A stretch of DNA of 24,302 bases, from assembly GCA_944327425.1 (NCBI GenBank), contig CALVHJ010000007.1, positions 1 to 24,302 of the forward strand, read 5' to 3'. The DNA is from an uncultured Bacilli bacterium (lineage in GTDB: Bacteria; Bacillota_I; Bacilli_A; RF39; UBA660). Below, one piece after another: positions 13,987-20,478 of this stretch; positions within the stretch are counted from its first letter, which is position 1; each line of letters begins with the position of its first letter. Both the position numbers and the translations under genes were made by a program. The notes below the pieces were generated by a model, which saw only the letters and a list, made by a program, of their open reading frames with translations, ran no database searches and was not told the origin of the DNA.

Positions 13987-14543
13987 CCAAATCTTAATAC
14001 ATCATAAGTAATAGTACTACGTCCAACATATTTATAAGCATAAGCTTCACTAGGTGTTAAAAGATCTATATTGTTACCTAAAACACCACGATCTAGAACG
14101 ATGGCTATAATTGGCTTTTCACTGATTCTAGTACTTTCAAAACGAATAATGCTTCCACATGGTAGATTTTTACTAGATGCAACAATATTTACTTCGCCAT
14201 ATGTGTTATCAAAATATGTATCTGTTCCGTCAGTTACATCTACGCCGGTACAAGCAAGACGTCCTGTACAAAGAGCACAGTCGGCTCCATATCCAGTTAA
14301 ATCACCTGTGTAACTATCTAGGGAGCCCCATAGATAAGTTTGAAGAGCTTCTTCATTTTTCTTTTGTTCTTCTTCTTTATTAATATAAATAGCCATTGTA
14401 GATAAATCAACGCTTTTGTTAATATTTTCGTTGGTACTAAAAGTTTCCATTTTAGAAGTAGATGCTTTTAGTCCAAATAAAGCTATGACAATAATACCTA
14501 CTTTGGTTATATAATTCAAGTAAAATCTCCTTTTACTTAACAT
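13974..14543 (-). CDS. 3D-domain protein (YabE/YuiC-like), exported
   Basis: A 189-residue exported protein. A membrane segment lies at residues 8-27 (YLNYITKVGIIVIALFGLKA), followed by a charged spacer with a short helix (NKEEEQKKNEEALQTYL) and the 3D domain from about residue 80: GYGADCALCTGRLACTG, LPCGSIIRFE, IAIVLDRGV and NNIDLLTPSEA. The three conserved Asp of the 3D domain fit D88, D151 and D160. This is the fold of lytic transglycosylase-like domains found in Rpf/YabE. It sits between tatD and rsmA, the position of yabE in Bacillus, but lacks the G5 and DUF348 parts. CxxC near residue 89 could be a disulfide. Confidence 0.85.
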   Translation of the reverse strand: MLSKRRFYLNYITKVGIIVIALFGLKASTSKMETFSTNENINKSVDLSTMAIYINKEEEQKKNEEALQTYLWGSLDSYTGDLTGYGADCALCTGRLACTGVDVTDGTDTYFDNTYGEVNIVASSKNLPCGSIIRFESTRISEKPIIAIVLDRGVLGNNIDLLTPSEAYAYKYVGRSTITYDVLRFGWEK

Positions 14544-14584
14544 TTTCTCACCTCATTGGTAATTCAATCATATCATAAAATATA

Positions 14585-15334
14585 TTAAATGTCAAAAATT
14601 CGCTTAATATTGTTGTTGGTAATTGTTGCTAAGTCTTCTAAACTTATACCTTTTAAGTCGCTTATAAATTTAGCTATATCAAGGATTCTGGCTGGTTCGT
14701 TACGTTTCCCACGGTAAGGTTCAGGTGTTAGATAGGGACTATCAGTTTCTAAAATAATATGTTCTAGAGGAATATCTTTAATAGTTTCTTTTAATTTGGA
14801 ATTTTTAAATGTTATTACGCCATTAATTCCTAATAAAAAGCCCATTTTAATGTAGATTAAAGCAGTTTCTTTAGAGCCCGAAAAAGAATGAATTACGCCT
14901 TTTACATGAAATTTTTTTAAAGTGTTTATAGTATCTATAGTGGCATCTCTTGAATGAATAATAACAGGTAAGTTATAATCTTCAGCGATTCTTAATTGAC
15001 TTTCAAATAATTTTATTTGCTGTTCTTTGTTTGCTTTGGTGTAGTGATAATCTAGGCCTATTTCACCGATACCAATGACCTTTCCTTCATTTAAATGATC
15101 ACTTATAAATAAAAGATCTTCTTCTTTATAAGTATCAACACTTTCAGGATGAATACCTAAAGCTGCATATATGTTGTTATATTTTTTAGCTAAATCTAAT
15201 ACTTCTTGATTACTAGTAATATTACAACCATTATTTAGCATTCTATTAACATGACATTCTTTGGCATTAGTTATTATTTTATCTATATCTTCATAATATT
15301 CTTTGTATAGATGACAATGAGTGTCTGTAAACAT
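14585..15334 (-). CDS. tatD: TatD-family metal-dependent hydrolase (DNase)
   Basis: A 249-residue TIM-barrel hydrolase. Metal-binding and signature motifs are in order: TDTHCHL at residues 3-9, GIHPESV near 61, GEIGLDYHY near 92, VIIHSRDA near 127, GVIHSFSGS near 148 and the C-terminal ETDSPYLTPEPYRGKRNEP near 198. TatD proteins are metal-dependent deoxyribonucleases linked to DNA repair and fragmentation. It begins the tatD-3D-rsmA unit and has a good sigma-A-like promoter; rpiB is divergent. GGTGAT precedes the ATG. Confidence 0.95.
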   Translation of the reverse strand: MFTDTHCHLYKEYYEDIDKIITNAKECHVNRMLNNGCNITSNQEVLDLAKKYNNIYAALGIHPESVDTYKEEDLLFISDHLNEGKVIGIGEIGLDYHYTKANKEQQIKLFESQLRIAEDYNLPVIIHSRDATIDTINTLKKFHVKGVIHSFSGSKETALIYIKMGFLLGINGVITFKNSKLKETIKDIPLEHIILETDSPYLTPEPYRGKRNEPARILDIAKFISDLKGISLEDLATITNNNIKRIFDI

Positions 15335-15350
15335 ATAATCACCAAAGAAT

Positions 15351-15379
15351 ATTATAAGTTATTTTTAAAATTTAGTAAA
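15351..15379 (-). promoter_or_regulatory. Sigma-A promoter of tatD-3D-rsmA
   Basis: TTTACT (15374-15379), 17-bp spacer, TATAAT (15351-15356) on the minus strand. The 10-bp palindrome AAGTATACTT (15384-15393) lies just upstream of its -35. Confidence 0.5.
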
Positions 15380-15453
15380 GTTTAAGTATACTTTAGGGGT
15401 TTTTGTTTTCTTTTTTTTACTTTTTTGATAAAATTTAGGTAGGTGATGATATT

Positions 15454-15912
15454 TTGAAAATATATATTGGTAGTGATCATAGAGGAGTAAAAATAAAAAA
15501 AAAAATTATTAAATACTTGCAGGAAAATGAACTTGATGTTATGGATATAGGTTTAGAAAATAATCCGGCTGATGATTATCCAAAGTTTGCTTTTAAGTTG
15601 GGTGAAATGGTTAGAGATAATAAAGGATCTTTAGGTATTTTGATTTGTGGATCAGGAGTAGGTATGAGTATAGCTGCAAATAAAGTAAAAGGGATTCGTT
15701 GTGTTAGAGCTGTTAGTGTTGATGATGCTTTTAAAGGTAAAAATCATAATGGTGCTAATGTAATAGCACTTGGTAGTGAAGTTACAACAGATTTTAATTT
15801 AGTTAAAGAGATTATTGATACTTTTATTACAACTAAGGCTCCGTGTGAAGAAAGGCATTTAAAAAGAGTACAAGCGATAAGAATGTATGAGGATGGATGT
15901 TATGAGTATTGA
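15454..15912 (+). CDS. rpiB: Ribose-5-phosphate isomerase B (RpiB/LacAB family)
   Basis: A 152-residue protein with a TTG start; AGGTG at 15441-15445 is 8 bases upstream and no better in-frame start exists. Family motifs are MKIYIGSDHRGVKIKKK at the start, DYPKFAFKLGE, the catalytic Cys segment GILICGSGVGMSIAANK near residue 62-78, IRCVRAVSVDDAF and the NGANVIALGSE loop. RpiB interconverts ribulose-5-phosphate and ribose-5-phosphate in the pentose phosphate pathway. LacA/LacB galactose-6-phosphate isomerases share the fold, but no lac genes are nearby. A DUF1146 gene overlaps its 3' end. TAAAAT at 15429-15434 may be its -10. Confidence 0.94.
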   Translation: MKIYIGSDHRGVKIKKKIIKYLQENELDVMDIGLENNPADDYPKFAFKLGEMVRDNKGSLGILICGSGVGMSIAANKVKGIRCVRAVSVDDAFKGKNHNGANVIALGSEVTTDFNLVKEIIDTFITTKAPCEERHLKRVQAIRMYEDGCYEY

Positions 15913-16084
15913 CATATATCTTTATGTGTTCTTTACTTTATTATCTGTTTTTATTTTTAATGGGGTTCATTGGGAAAAGTTTATGAAAAGAGGTAAAGTA
16001 ATTGAAGCAAAGTTGTTAGTATTAACACTTAGCTTTGCATTAAGTTATTTGCTTACAAATTTTGTTTTAGCTTTTATAAATTAA
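15902..16084 (+). CDS. DUF1146 (YwzB-like) small membrane protein
   Basis: A 60-residue protein with two membrane spans (about 5-20, LYVFFTLLSVFIFNG, and 37-58, LLVLTLSFALSYLLTNFVLAF) and between them the cytoplasmic HWEKFMKRGKVIEAK, the DUF1146 signature of an aromatic-basic loop before a Lys/Arg-rich helix. Function is unknown. Upstream ATGs at 15887 and 15893 are in frame; GAGGA at 15889-15893 fits the ATG at 15902. It overlaps rpiB by 11 bases and is followed by a strong terminator. Confidence 0.85.
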   Translation: MSIDIYLYVFFTLLSVFIFNGVHWEKFMKRGKVIEAKLLVLTLSFALSYLLTNFVLAFIN

Positions 16085-16094
16085 TATATTATTT

Positions 16095-16141
16095 AGACAT
16101 GCTAAAAGAGAGCGTTTAGCTCTCCTAAAGCATGTCTTTTT
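16095..16141 (+). terminator. Long two-stem terminator of rpiB-DUF1146
   Basis: An outer stem AGACATGC/GCATGTCT (16095-16102, 16130-16137) and an inner stem GAGAGC/GCTCTC (16108-16113, 16119-16124) are joined by a small internal loop and followed by TTTTT on the plus strand. On the minus strand the hairpin lies just past the variable protein stop but has a weaker T tail. Confidence 0.8.
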
Positions 16142-17436
16142 CAATCAACTATAAACGGATTTTGAGCAGTACCATTCCCACCTGAAATAGTGGTTGTAGA
16201 CTTCAGATTTATTACTGGGCGCACACCATTCGTGAGGCGCACGTTGCAGTTGATGAGCCAGCCATCGCTAGCCACACGGAACACGACAGCATTACCGTGT
16301 GCAGCATAAAAGTAAGACGGAGACATTGTCCAGTAATTACTTCCTGTATGTAAATAATATTCTTCATTAGTTTTATTATATACTCCACCAGCAAAGGCTA
16401 CTTCATCCGCTGTTATTAGTCCTATTGGACTACTTAATGATTTATTTCCTTTATTACTTGTTGTTGCTGTATACAAGTTATTGGTACTACATGTGAATAC
16501 TGGTGATTTATTGGTGTTTAATCTTCCATAGGCTGCATAGTAGATATCACTACTTGGTTGGCTTGACCATGTTGATCCACTAGCCATATCTCGATCTCCA
16601 CAGAATCCGGCATTTGTATCGATATAATTTCCATAATTTTTATTGACTATATTGGTTGTATACCATGTATTTAATGCTGTATATATTGTACTATTCTCAT
16701 TTGTTCCATATTGGCTACCCTCTGTATACTTCAAACCTACATACTCACTTCGATTATAATTTAGTGATGCATTGAAGGCACTATCTCCTATTGTAGCATT
16801 ATCTCCCGTTGCTGTTGTACTTGTCCCTTGATATATTAATCTTATACTTCCATCACCATTTACTCGGATGATTCGCCAGTAGAATCCGGCAAATGATACA
16901 TAGTTATCGGTTGGTGCTCCGGCAAAATAATAGGTTGTGCCATCACCATCATTCGCGGTAAATACTGTATTAGTTGTACTTGTTGTATATGTACGACTAA
17001 AGCTTGATCTTGTGCTTTGGTTGTAACCTTTGATGATGTCGGCTAATAATCTTGCTTCTTCAAAATAAAGTGTACATTTAGTTCCTCTGGTTGTGTAGGG
17101 ACTAATACTGAAAGCTTTTGTTTCGCTGTCATAGCTTAAAGATAAGTTTGGGATACTACTACCATCTTTGTAAGTACAGGTACTACTTGCTGTATCAAGA
17201 GTATAATTAGTATTACTATCTAGTTCTTCGGCTTGGACACCATTTATGTATAAAGCTATTATTTCTAAGTCTGGTCTTACATAGTTTACCTCACTATCTA
17301 CAATAGGTACACTAGCTGTACTCCTATACTTTGCTCTGGTAAAATTTAGAACTACCGCACTAATTATTAATACTACAAAAACACCAATAATAATATTTCT
17401 CTTTAAATTATCTTTTTTTAATACCTCGAATTTCAT
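16141..17436 (-). CDS. Surface protein with GC-rich C-terminal variable-like region, candidate DGR target
   Basis: A 431-residue protein. Residues 13-33 form a signal anchor (NIIIGVFVVLIISAVVLNF) and the mature part is rich in Ser, Thr, Asn and Tyr. A conserved GFYWRIIRVNGDGSIRLIYQG lies near residue 185. The last 80 residues carry YWTMSPS near 368 and GVRPVINLK near 405, an ending typical of C-type-lectin-like folds. Codons for residues 367-405 are GC-rich with 15 NNC codons among 39, unlike the rest of the gene. That is how adenine-mutagenised DGR variable regions look. It has a perfect consensus promoter and is divergent from a tandem XRE regulator. No LPXTG or wall-binding repeat is seen. 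DGR assignment is inference. Confidence 0.8.
   Translation of the reverse strand: MKFEVLKKDNLKRNIIIGVFVVLIISAVVLNFTRAKYRSTASVPIVDSEVNYVRPDLEIIALYINGVQAEELDSNTNYTLDTASSTCTYKDGSSIPNLSLSYDSETKAFSISPYTTRGTKCTLYFEEARLLADIIKGYNQSTRSSFSRTYTTSTTNTVFTANDGDGTTYYFAGAPTDNYVSFAGFYWRIIRVNGDGSIRLIYQGTSTTATGDNATIGDSAFNASLNYNRSEYVGLKYTEGSQYGTNENSTIYTALNTWYTTNIVNKNYGNYIDTNAGFCGDRDMASGSTWSSQPSSDIYYAAYGRLNTNKSPVFTCSTNNLYTATTSNKGNKSLSSPIGLITADEVAFAGGVYNKTNEEYYLHTGSNYWTMSPSYFYAAHGNAVVFRVASDGWLINCNVRLTNGVRPVINLKSTTTISGGNGTAQNPFIVD
16216..16335 (-). other. GC-rich NNC-codon patch, candidate DGR variable region
   Basis: By hand count 65 of 120 bases are G or C, and 50 of 84 in 16216-16299, in a window that is overwhelmingly AT-rich. 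Codons TAC, CAC, GTC, TTC, AGC, GGC, CTC, ATC, TGC, AAC and CGC occur in quick succession. Such NNC codons arise when AAC codons in a template are mutated at their adenines. The patch ends before GVRPVINLK. No template copy is visible in the window. Confidence 0.5.
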
Positions 17437-17473
17437 AAACTTACTCTCTTTCTTGTGAAGCTTTACTTCATTT

Positions 17474-17490
17474 TATAATTTAGAATTATA
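17474..17490. promoter_or_regulatory. Inverted repeat in the leader of the variable protein gene
   Basis: TATAATT-TAG-AATTATA is a perfect inverted repeat with a 3-base centre. It overlaps the first copy of the 11-mer AATTATAAGCT (17484-17494), which recurs at 17521-17531. Confidence 0.4.
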
Positions 17491-17521
17491 AGCTATGATA
17501 GAGTACCTAGCTTACATATAA

Positions 17522-17550
17522 ATTATAAGCTTCGATATAATAATTGTCAA
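17522..17550 (-). promoter_or_regulatory. Perfect sigma-A consensus promoter of the variable protein gene
   Basis: TTGACA (17545-17550), exactly 17 bp, TATAAT (17522-17527) on the minus strand. It leaves a leader of about 80 bases. The -10 is embedded in the repeated AATTATAAGCTT motif (17521-17532). Confidence 0.75.
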
Positions 17551-17593
17551 GAAAAATTTAGGCATATGTCCGTTTCTAGGTTTTATTTTTCTT

Positions 17594-17606
17594 ATTGTGA
17601 GACAAT
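17594..17606. promoter_or_regulatory. Short inverted repeat before the tandem XRE gene
   Basis: ATTGT-GAG-ACAAT followed by seven T, 17 bases before the ATG. It may be an operator or a small attenuating hairpin. Confidence 0.3.
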
Positions 17607-17623
17607 TTTTTTGGTGATTATTT

Positions 17624-18073
17624 ATGAATTATGGAGAAAGGTTGAAAGAGTTAAGAGAACAGGAGAATTTAAAGATATATGATATATCAAGGTTGTTAGG
17701 TTTAGATAAAGATACTTATGGCAAATTTGAAAGAGAATATATTACTATTCCACTTGTTCATTTAAATACTCTATGTAATTATTTTCGAGTTTCTTTAGAT
17801 TATATTTTTTGTTTTAGTAATATAAAGAAATATGAAAGTTATAAAGAAAATATAGATTTAAAATTATCAGGCTCTAGGTTAAAAAAATTTAGAAAAGAGA
17901 TAAATAAAACACAGTCTAGTTTAGCAAAAGAACTTGGATGTTCTTATGGTACTATTGCTGGTTATGAAAGTGGTAGATATCTTATTGCTACACCTTTTCT
18001 TTATCAAATATGTAAAGATTATCATGTTAGTGCTGATTATCTTTTAGGGAAAATAGATAGTTTTAAATATTAA
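17624..18073 (+). CDS. Tandem XRE regulator with two HTH domains
   Basis: A 149-residue protein made of two Cro/CI-type helix-turn-helix domains. The first (about 5-64) reads RLKELREQENLKIYDISRLL, DKDTYGKFEREYITIPLVHL, LCNYFRVSLDYIF; the second (about 82-142) reads RLKKFRKEINKTQSSLAKEL, SYGTIAGYESGRYLIATPFL, ICKDYHVSADYLL. Both end in the same hydrophobic V-S-x-D-Y-(I/L)-(F/L) motif, so it is an internal duplication. No sensor domain follows. GGTGA precedes the ATG. It is divergent from the surface protein gene, with a 187-bp intergenic region that holds repeats, which makes it the likely regulator of that gene. Confidence 0.88.
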   Translation: MNYGERLKELREQENLKIYDISRLLGLDKDTYGKFEREYITIPLVHLNTLCNYFRVSLDYIFCFSNIKKYESYKENIDLKLSGSRLKKFRKEINKTQSSLAKELGCSYGTIAGYESGRYLIATPFLYQICKDYHVSADYLLGKIDSFKY

Positions 18074-18074
18074 T

Positions 18075-18107
18075 AAAAAAAACATTAGCTATTATTGTTA
18101 ACTAATG
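18075..18107 (-). terminator. Terminator of prfA-prmC
   Basis: A 9-bp stem (18099-18107 with 18083-18091, one G-U pair) with a 7-base loop, then eight T on the minus strand. It lies 2 bases past the prmC stop. On the plus strand it has no T run. Confidence 0.75.
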
Positions 18108-18109
18108 CA

Positions 18110-18823
18110 TTAAGTTTCTATAAATATAAAACGATCTAAATTATTAAAATCTTGTTCTATTGTAATATTAGCTTGGGGATAAATACTTAGAGCATATTCT
18201 TTAATATCTTTACTAAGTGTAGCACCTATTTCAAAGATTATTATACCCTTCTTTTTTAAACTCTTTTTGGATATATCTAATATTCTTTTGTAAAACTCTA
18301 ATCCATTATCATTAGCAAAAAGAGCTATAGCAGGCTCATATTTAGTCTCTGGTGATGTGTATTCATCTTTTTTTACATAGGGAGGATTAGAAATTATTAA
18401 ATCGTATTTTTCATTTAAGCTTTCTTTTAAGATATCTTTTTGAAAGAAGTTTATATTTACATTATTATCTAAAGCATTCATGTTAGCTACTTTTAAGGCA
18501 TCAGTACTTATATCACAGGCATCTAAAGTTATATCTAGATTTTTTTTAAGAGCTATAGCTATAGCTCCACTTCCTGTACATAAATCAATGCCCTTAAGTT
18601 TTTTTCCTTTTAGTTTTTTAATGGTTTTATAAACTAAAATTTCGTTTTCATATCTTGTTATTATAACGTTTTCATTTACCTTAATCTTTGAGTCGTAGAA
18701 GTCAACAAAGCCGATAAGATATTGAATGGGATAATTATCTGCTAATAGTTTTTCTGCTTCTTTTAGATCACCTTGGTAATTTTCTTTTAAGGCATTAAAT
18801 TCTGATGGGCCAATTTTATTCAA
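18110..18823 (-). CDS. prmC: Release factor glutamine methyltransferase PrmC
   Basis: About 237 residues. It has the N-terminal helical domain (KEAEKLLADNYPIQYLIG), the family segment NENVIITRYENE, the SAM-binding IDLCTGSGAIAIAL and the NPPY catalytic motif (LIISNPPYVKKDEY), followed by EPAIALFANDNGLEFYKRI. It methylates the Gln of the GGQ motif in release factors 1 and 2, and follows prfA as usual. The start is uncertain: GTG at 18832 or TTG at 18823. GGTGA at 18830-18834 suits the TTG, which I use. The gene overlaps prfA by 8 bases. The first residues usual in E. coli PrmC are missing, so the protein is short at its N-terminus. Confidence 0.93.
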   Translation of the reverse strand: MNKIGPSEFNALKENYQGDLKEAEKLLADNYPIQYLIGFVDFYDSKIKVNENVIITRYENEILVYKTIKKLKGKKLKGIDLCTGSGAIAIALKKNLDITLDACDISTDALKVANMNALDNNVNINFFQKDILKESLNEKYDLIISNPPYVKKDEYTSPETKYEPAIALFANDNGLEFYKRILDISKKSLKKKGIIIFEIGATLSKDIKEYALSIYPQANITIEQDFNNLDRFIFIET

Positions 18824-19880
18824 ATGATTCACCAGCTAATTTAAGACGTAAGTCTTCAGTTTGTAATGCTTCGATAATTGGATCTAGTTCACCATCCATA
18901 ACTCGGTCTAAAGTCATGGTTGAAAAGTTTATACGGTGATCAGTTACACGGTTTTGAGGATAATTATAGGTTCTTATCTTTTCACTTCGATCTCCGGTGC
19001 CAATTTTATTTTTGCGTGTTTTTCCTAATTCACTTTCTTCTTTTTGTCTAATTTCATCTTGTATTTTAATTTTTAATAATTCCATAGCTCGGTCTCTATT
19101 TCTTAATTGGCTACGCTCTGTTTGACAAGTTACAACAACTCCAGTTGGGATGTGGGTAAGTCTAACAGCAGAATTGGCTGTATTTACTGACTGTCCGCCA
19201 GCTCCACTTGAGTGATAAACATCCATTTTAATATCACTTTCTTTAATATCAATATTTGATGTTTCTACTTCAGGCATAACTAAGACAGTGGCAGTTGAAG
19301 TATGAATACGCCCTTGAGTTTCTGTAGAAGGTATTCTTTGGACACGATGAGAACCACTTTCGTATTTAAGTTTCTTATAAACATCTTCACCTTTAATTAA
19401 TATTTCTATTTGGGAGAATCCACCACTAGTTCCTTCTATAGCATGTAATTCTTCGATTTTCCAACCATTTTTTTCAGCATAATATGTGTACATACGATAT
19501 AAGTCTCCTGCAAAAATGTTAGCTTCATCGCCTCCGGCTGCTCCGCGAATTTCCATAATAATATTTTTGCCATCAAATTCATCTTTAGGAATAAGTAATA
19601 TTTCTAATTCTTTTTTTATTTGTTCTTCTTTTGCTTTTAGATTTTCTAATTCTAAAGTAGCCATTTCTTTTAATTCGTCATCTTTCATTAAAATTTTTGC
19701 GTCTTCTATTTCTTTTTCTATATTTTTATATTCTTCGTATTTCTTTACAGTACTTTCTAAATCACTAGCTTCTTTTGATAAAGCTCTTACTTTGTTATAA
19801 TCACTCATTATTAAAGGATTGGTTAAATCTTTTTGTAATTCATTATATTTTGCTTCAATTGCTTCTAGTCTTTCAAACAT
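18816..19880 (-). CDS. prfA: Peptide chain release factor 1
   Basis: A 354-residue protein. Domain 2 contains SGSHRVQRIPSTETQG, in which the stop-codon-reading tripeptide P-x-T is PST; domain 3 has YHSSGAGGQSVNTANSAVR with the GGQ that triggers peptide hydrolysis. RNRDRAMELLKIKI and TYNYPQNRVTDHRI follow as expected. RF1 reads UAA and UAG. The ATG at 19880 has AGGGTGA about 6 bases upstream. prmC overlaps the 3' end. It has its own promoter after the rpoE terminator. Confidence 0.97.
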   Translation of the reverse strand: MFERLEAIEAKYNELQKDLTNPLIMSDYNKVRALSKEASDLESTVKKYEEYKNIEKEIEDAKILMKDDELKEMATLELENLKAKEEQIKKELEILLIPKDEFDGKNIIMEIRGAAGGDEANIFAGDLYRMYTYYAEKNGWKIEELHAIEGTSGGFSQIEILIKGEDVYKKLKYESGSHRVQRIPSTETQGRIHTSTATVLVMPEVETSNIDIKESDIKMDVYHSSGAGGQSVNTANSAVRLTHIPTGVVVTCQTERSQLRNRDRAMELLKIKIQDEIRQKEESELGKTRKNKIGTGDRSEKIRTYNYPQNRVTDHRINFSTMTLDRVMDGELDPIIEALQTEDLRLKLAGESFE

Positions 19881-19900
19881 TAGAATCACCCTCTCTACTT

Positions 19901-19928
19901 ATTATATCAAAAATAAACAGAAAAACAA
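19901..19928 (-). promoter_or_regulatory. Candidate promoter of prfA-prmC
   Basis: TTGTTT (19923-19928), 16-bp spacer, TATAAT (19901-19906) on the minus strand. The -35 sits in the T tail of the rpoE terminator. Confidence 0.4.
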
Positions 19929-19942
19929 ACATTAACTGTTTG
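19918..19942 (-). terminator. Terminator of rpoE
   Basis: CAAACA/TGTTTG (19926-19931, 19937-19942) with a 5-base loop holding the rpoE stop codon, then TTTTT on the minus strand. The stem is short and AT-rich, so readthrough into prfA is possible. Confidence 0.6.
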
Positions 19943-20378
19943 CTTCTTCATCATCGACATCAATTACTACTAAATCTTCAAGATCATCATCAGGTAAATC
20001 ATCATCAGCCTCAGCATCATAGAAAATATCGTCTTCATCATCTTCTTCAATTAATTCTTCATCATCCTCTTCATTAGTTTCATTGATGATTGTCTCTTCG
20101 TCTTCTTCATCATCAATTACAACTTTGGGATTATGATGTTCTCTTAAATCCCAGTAGCCATCTTCTAACATGATGAATCGTTTATCAGTAGTAAGTAATT
20201 CAAAGAAATCGGCTATTTTTTCTTCAAATACATTTTCTGATAACTTTAAGGCATCACATACTTTTTTAAAAAGTTCGTTAATTTTCATCTTGCATTTTCC
20301 TTCATTTAGAATTATGTAGGCAATATCATCATAATTCATAGTTTCTAGTTCATATTCAGGTATATCATTTAGTTTCAT
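19932..20378 (-). CDS. rpoE: RNA polymerase delta subunit
   Basis: A 148-residue protein. Residues 1-75 form the folded HARE-HTH domain (YELETMNYDDIAYIILNEGK, KINELFKKVCDALK, FFELLTTDKRFIMLEDGYWDLREHH). Residues 80-148 are almost only Asp and Glu with a few hydrophobics, the disordered polyacidic tail of delta. Delta binds core polymerase, displaces nucleic acids and improves recycling; it is found in Bacilli. The ATG at 20378 has GGGAGAT 4 bases upstream; longer upstream reading is spurious. A TTGACA-17-TACAAT promoter lies at 20442-20470 and a 17-base hairpin in the leader. Confidence 0.95.
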   Translation of the reverse strand: MKLNDIPEYELETMNYDDIAYIILNEGKCKMKINELFKKVCDALKLSENVFEEKIADFFELLTTDKRFIMLEDGYWDLREHHNPKVVIDDEEDEETIINETNEEDDEELIEEDDEDDIFYDAEADDDLPDDDLEDLVVIDVDDEEANS

Positions 20379-20413
20379 ACTATCTCCCTCATTCGTAAAC
20401 ATTATATGACATT

Positions 20414-20430
20414 GATAACAGTATGTTACC
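20414..20430 (-). promoter_or_regulatory. Leader hairpin upstream of rpoE
   Basis: In the minus-strand RNA GGUAACA and UGUUAUC pair fully (one G-U) around a 3-base loop, about 10 bases after the expected transcription start. No T run follows. Confidence 0.3.
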
Positions 20431-20441
20431 AAGTCCTAGTA

Positions 20442-20470
20442 ATTGTAATATGGAATAGACTATTTGTCAA
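20442..20470 (-). promoter_or_regulatory. Sigma-A promoter of rpoE
   Basis: TTGACA (20465-20470), 17-bp spacer, TACAAT (20442-20447) on the minus strand. The -10 differs from consensus at one base. Confidence 0.7.
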
Positions 20471-20478
20471 TTCTTAAT

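Noticed and set aside
14071..14383. Plus-strand open frames opposite the 3D-domain gene, and similar ones at 4297-4572, 11487-11690, 19486-19800 and 19775-20077
   Set aside because: They lie antisense to well-supported genes, lack SD sites and recognisable motifs, and reflect codon bias of the real strand.
16212..16394. Second minus-strand frame across the GC-rich patch
   Set aside because: It is a frame shadow of the surface protein; no SD precedes it and its composition follows from the patch.
16141..17436. Reverse transcriptase or template repeat for the candidate variable region
   Set aside because: I looked through the window on both strands and found no second copy of the patch and no RT-like protein (no xxDD palm motif gene). 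If a DGR exists its core is elsewhere.
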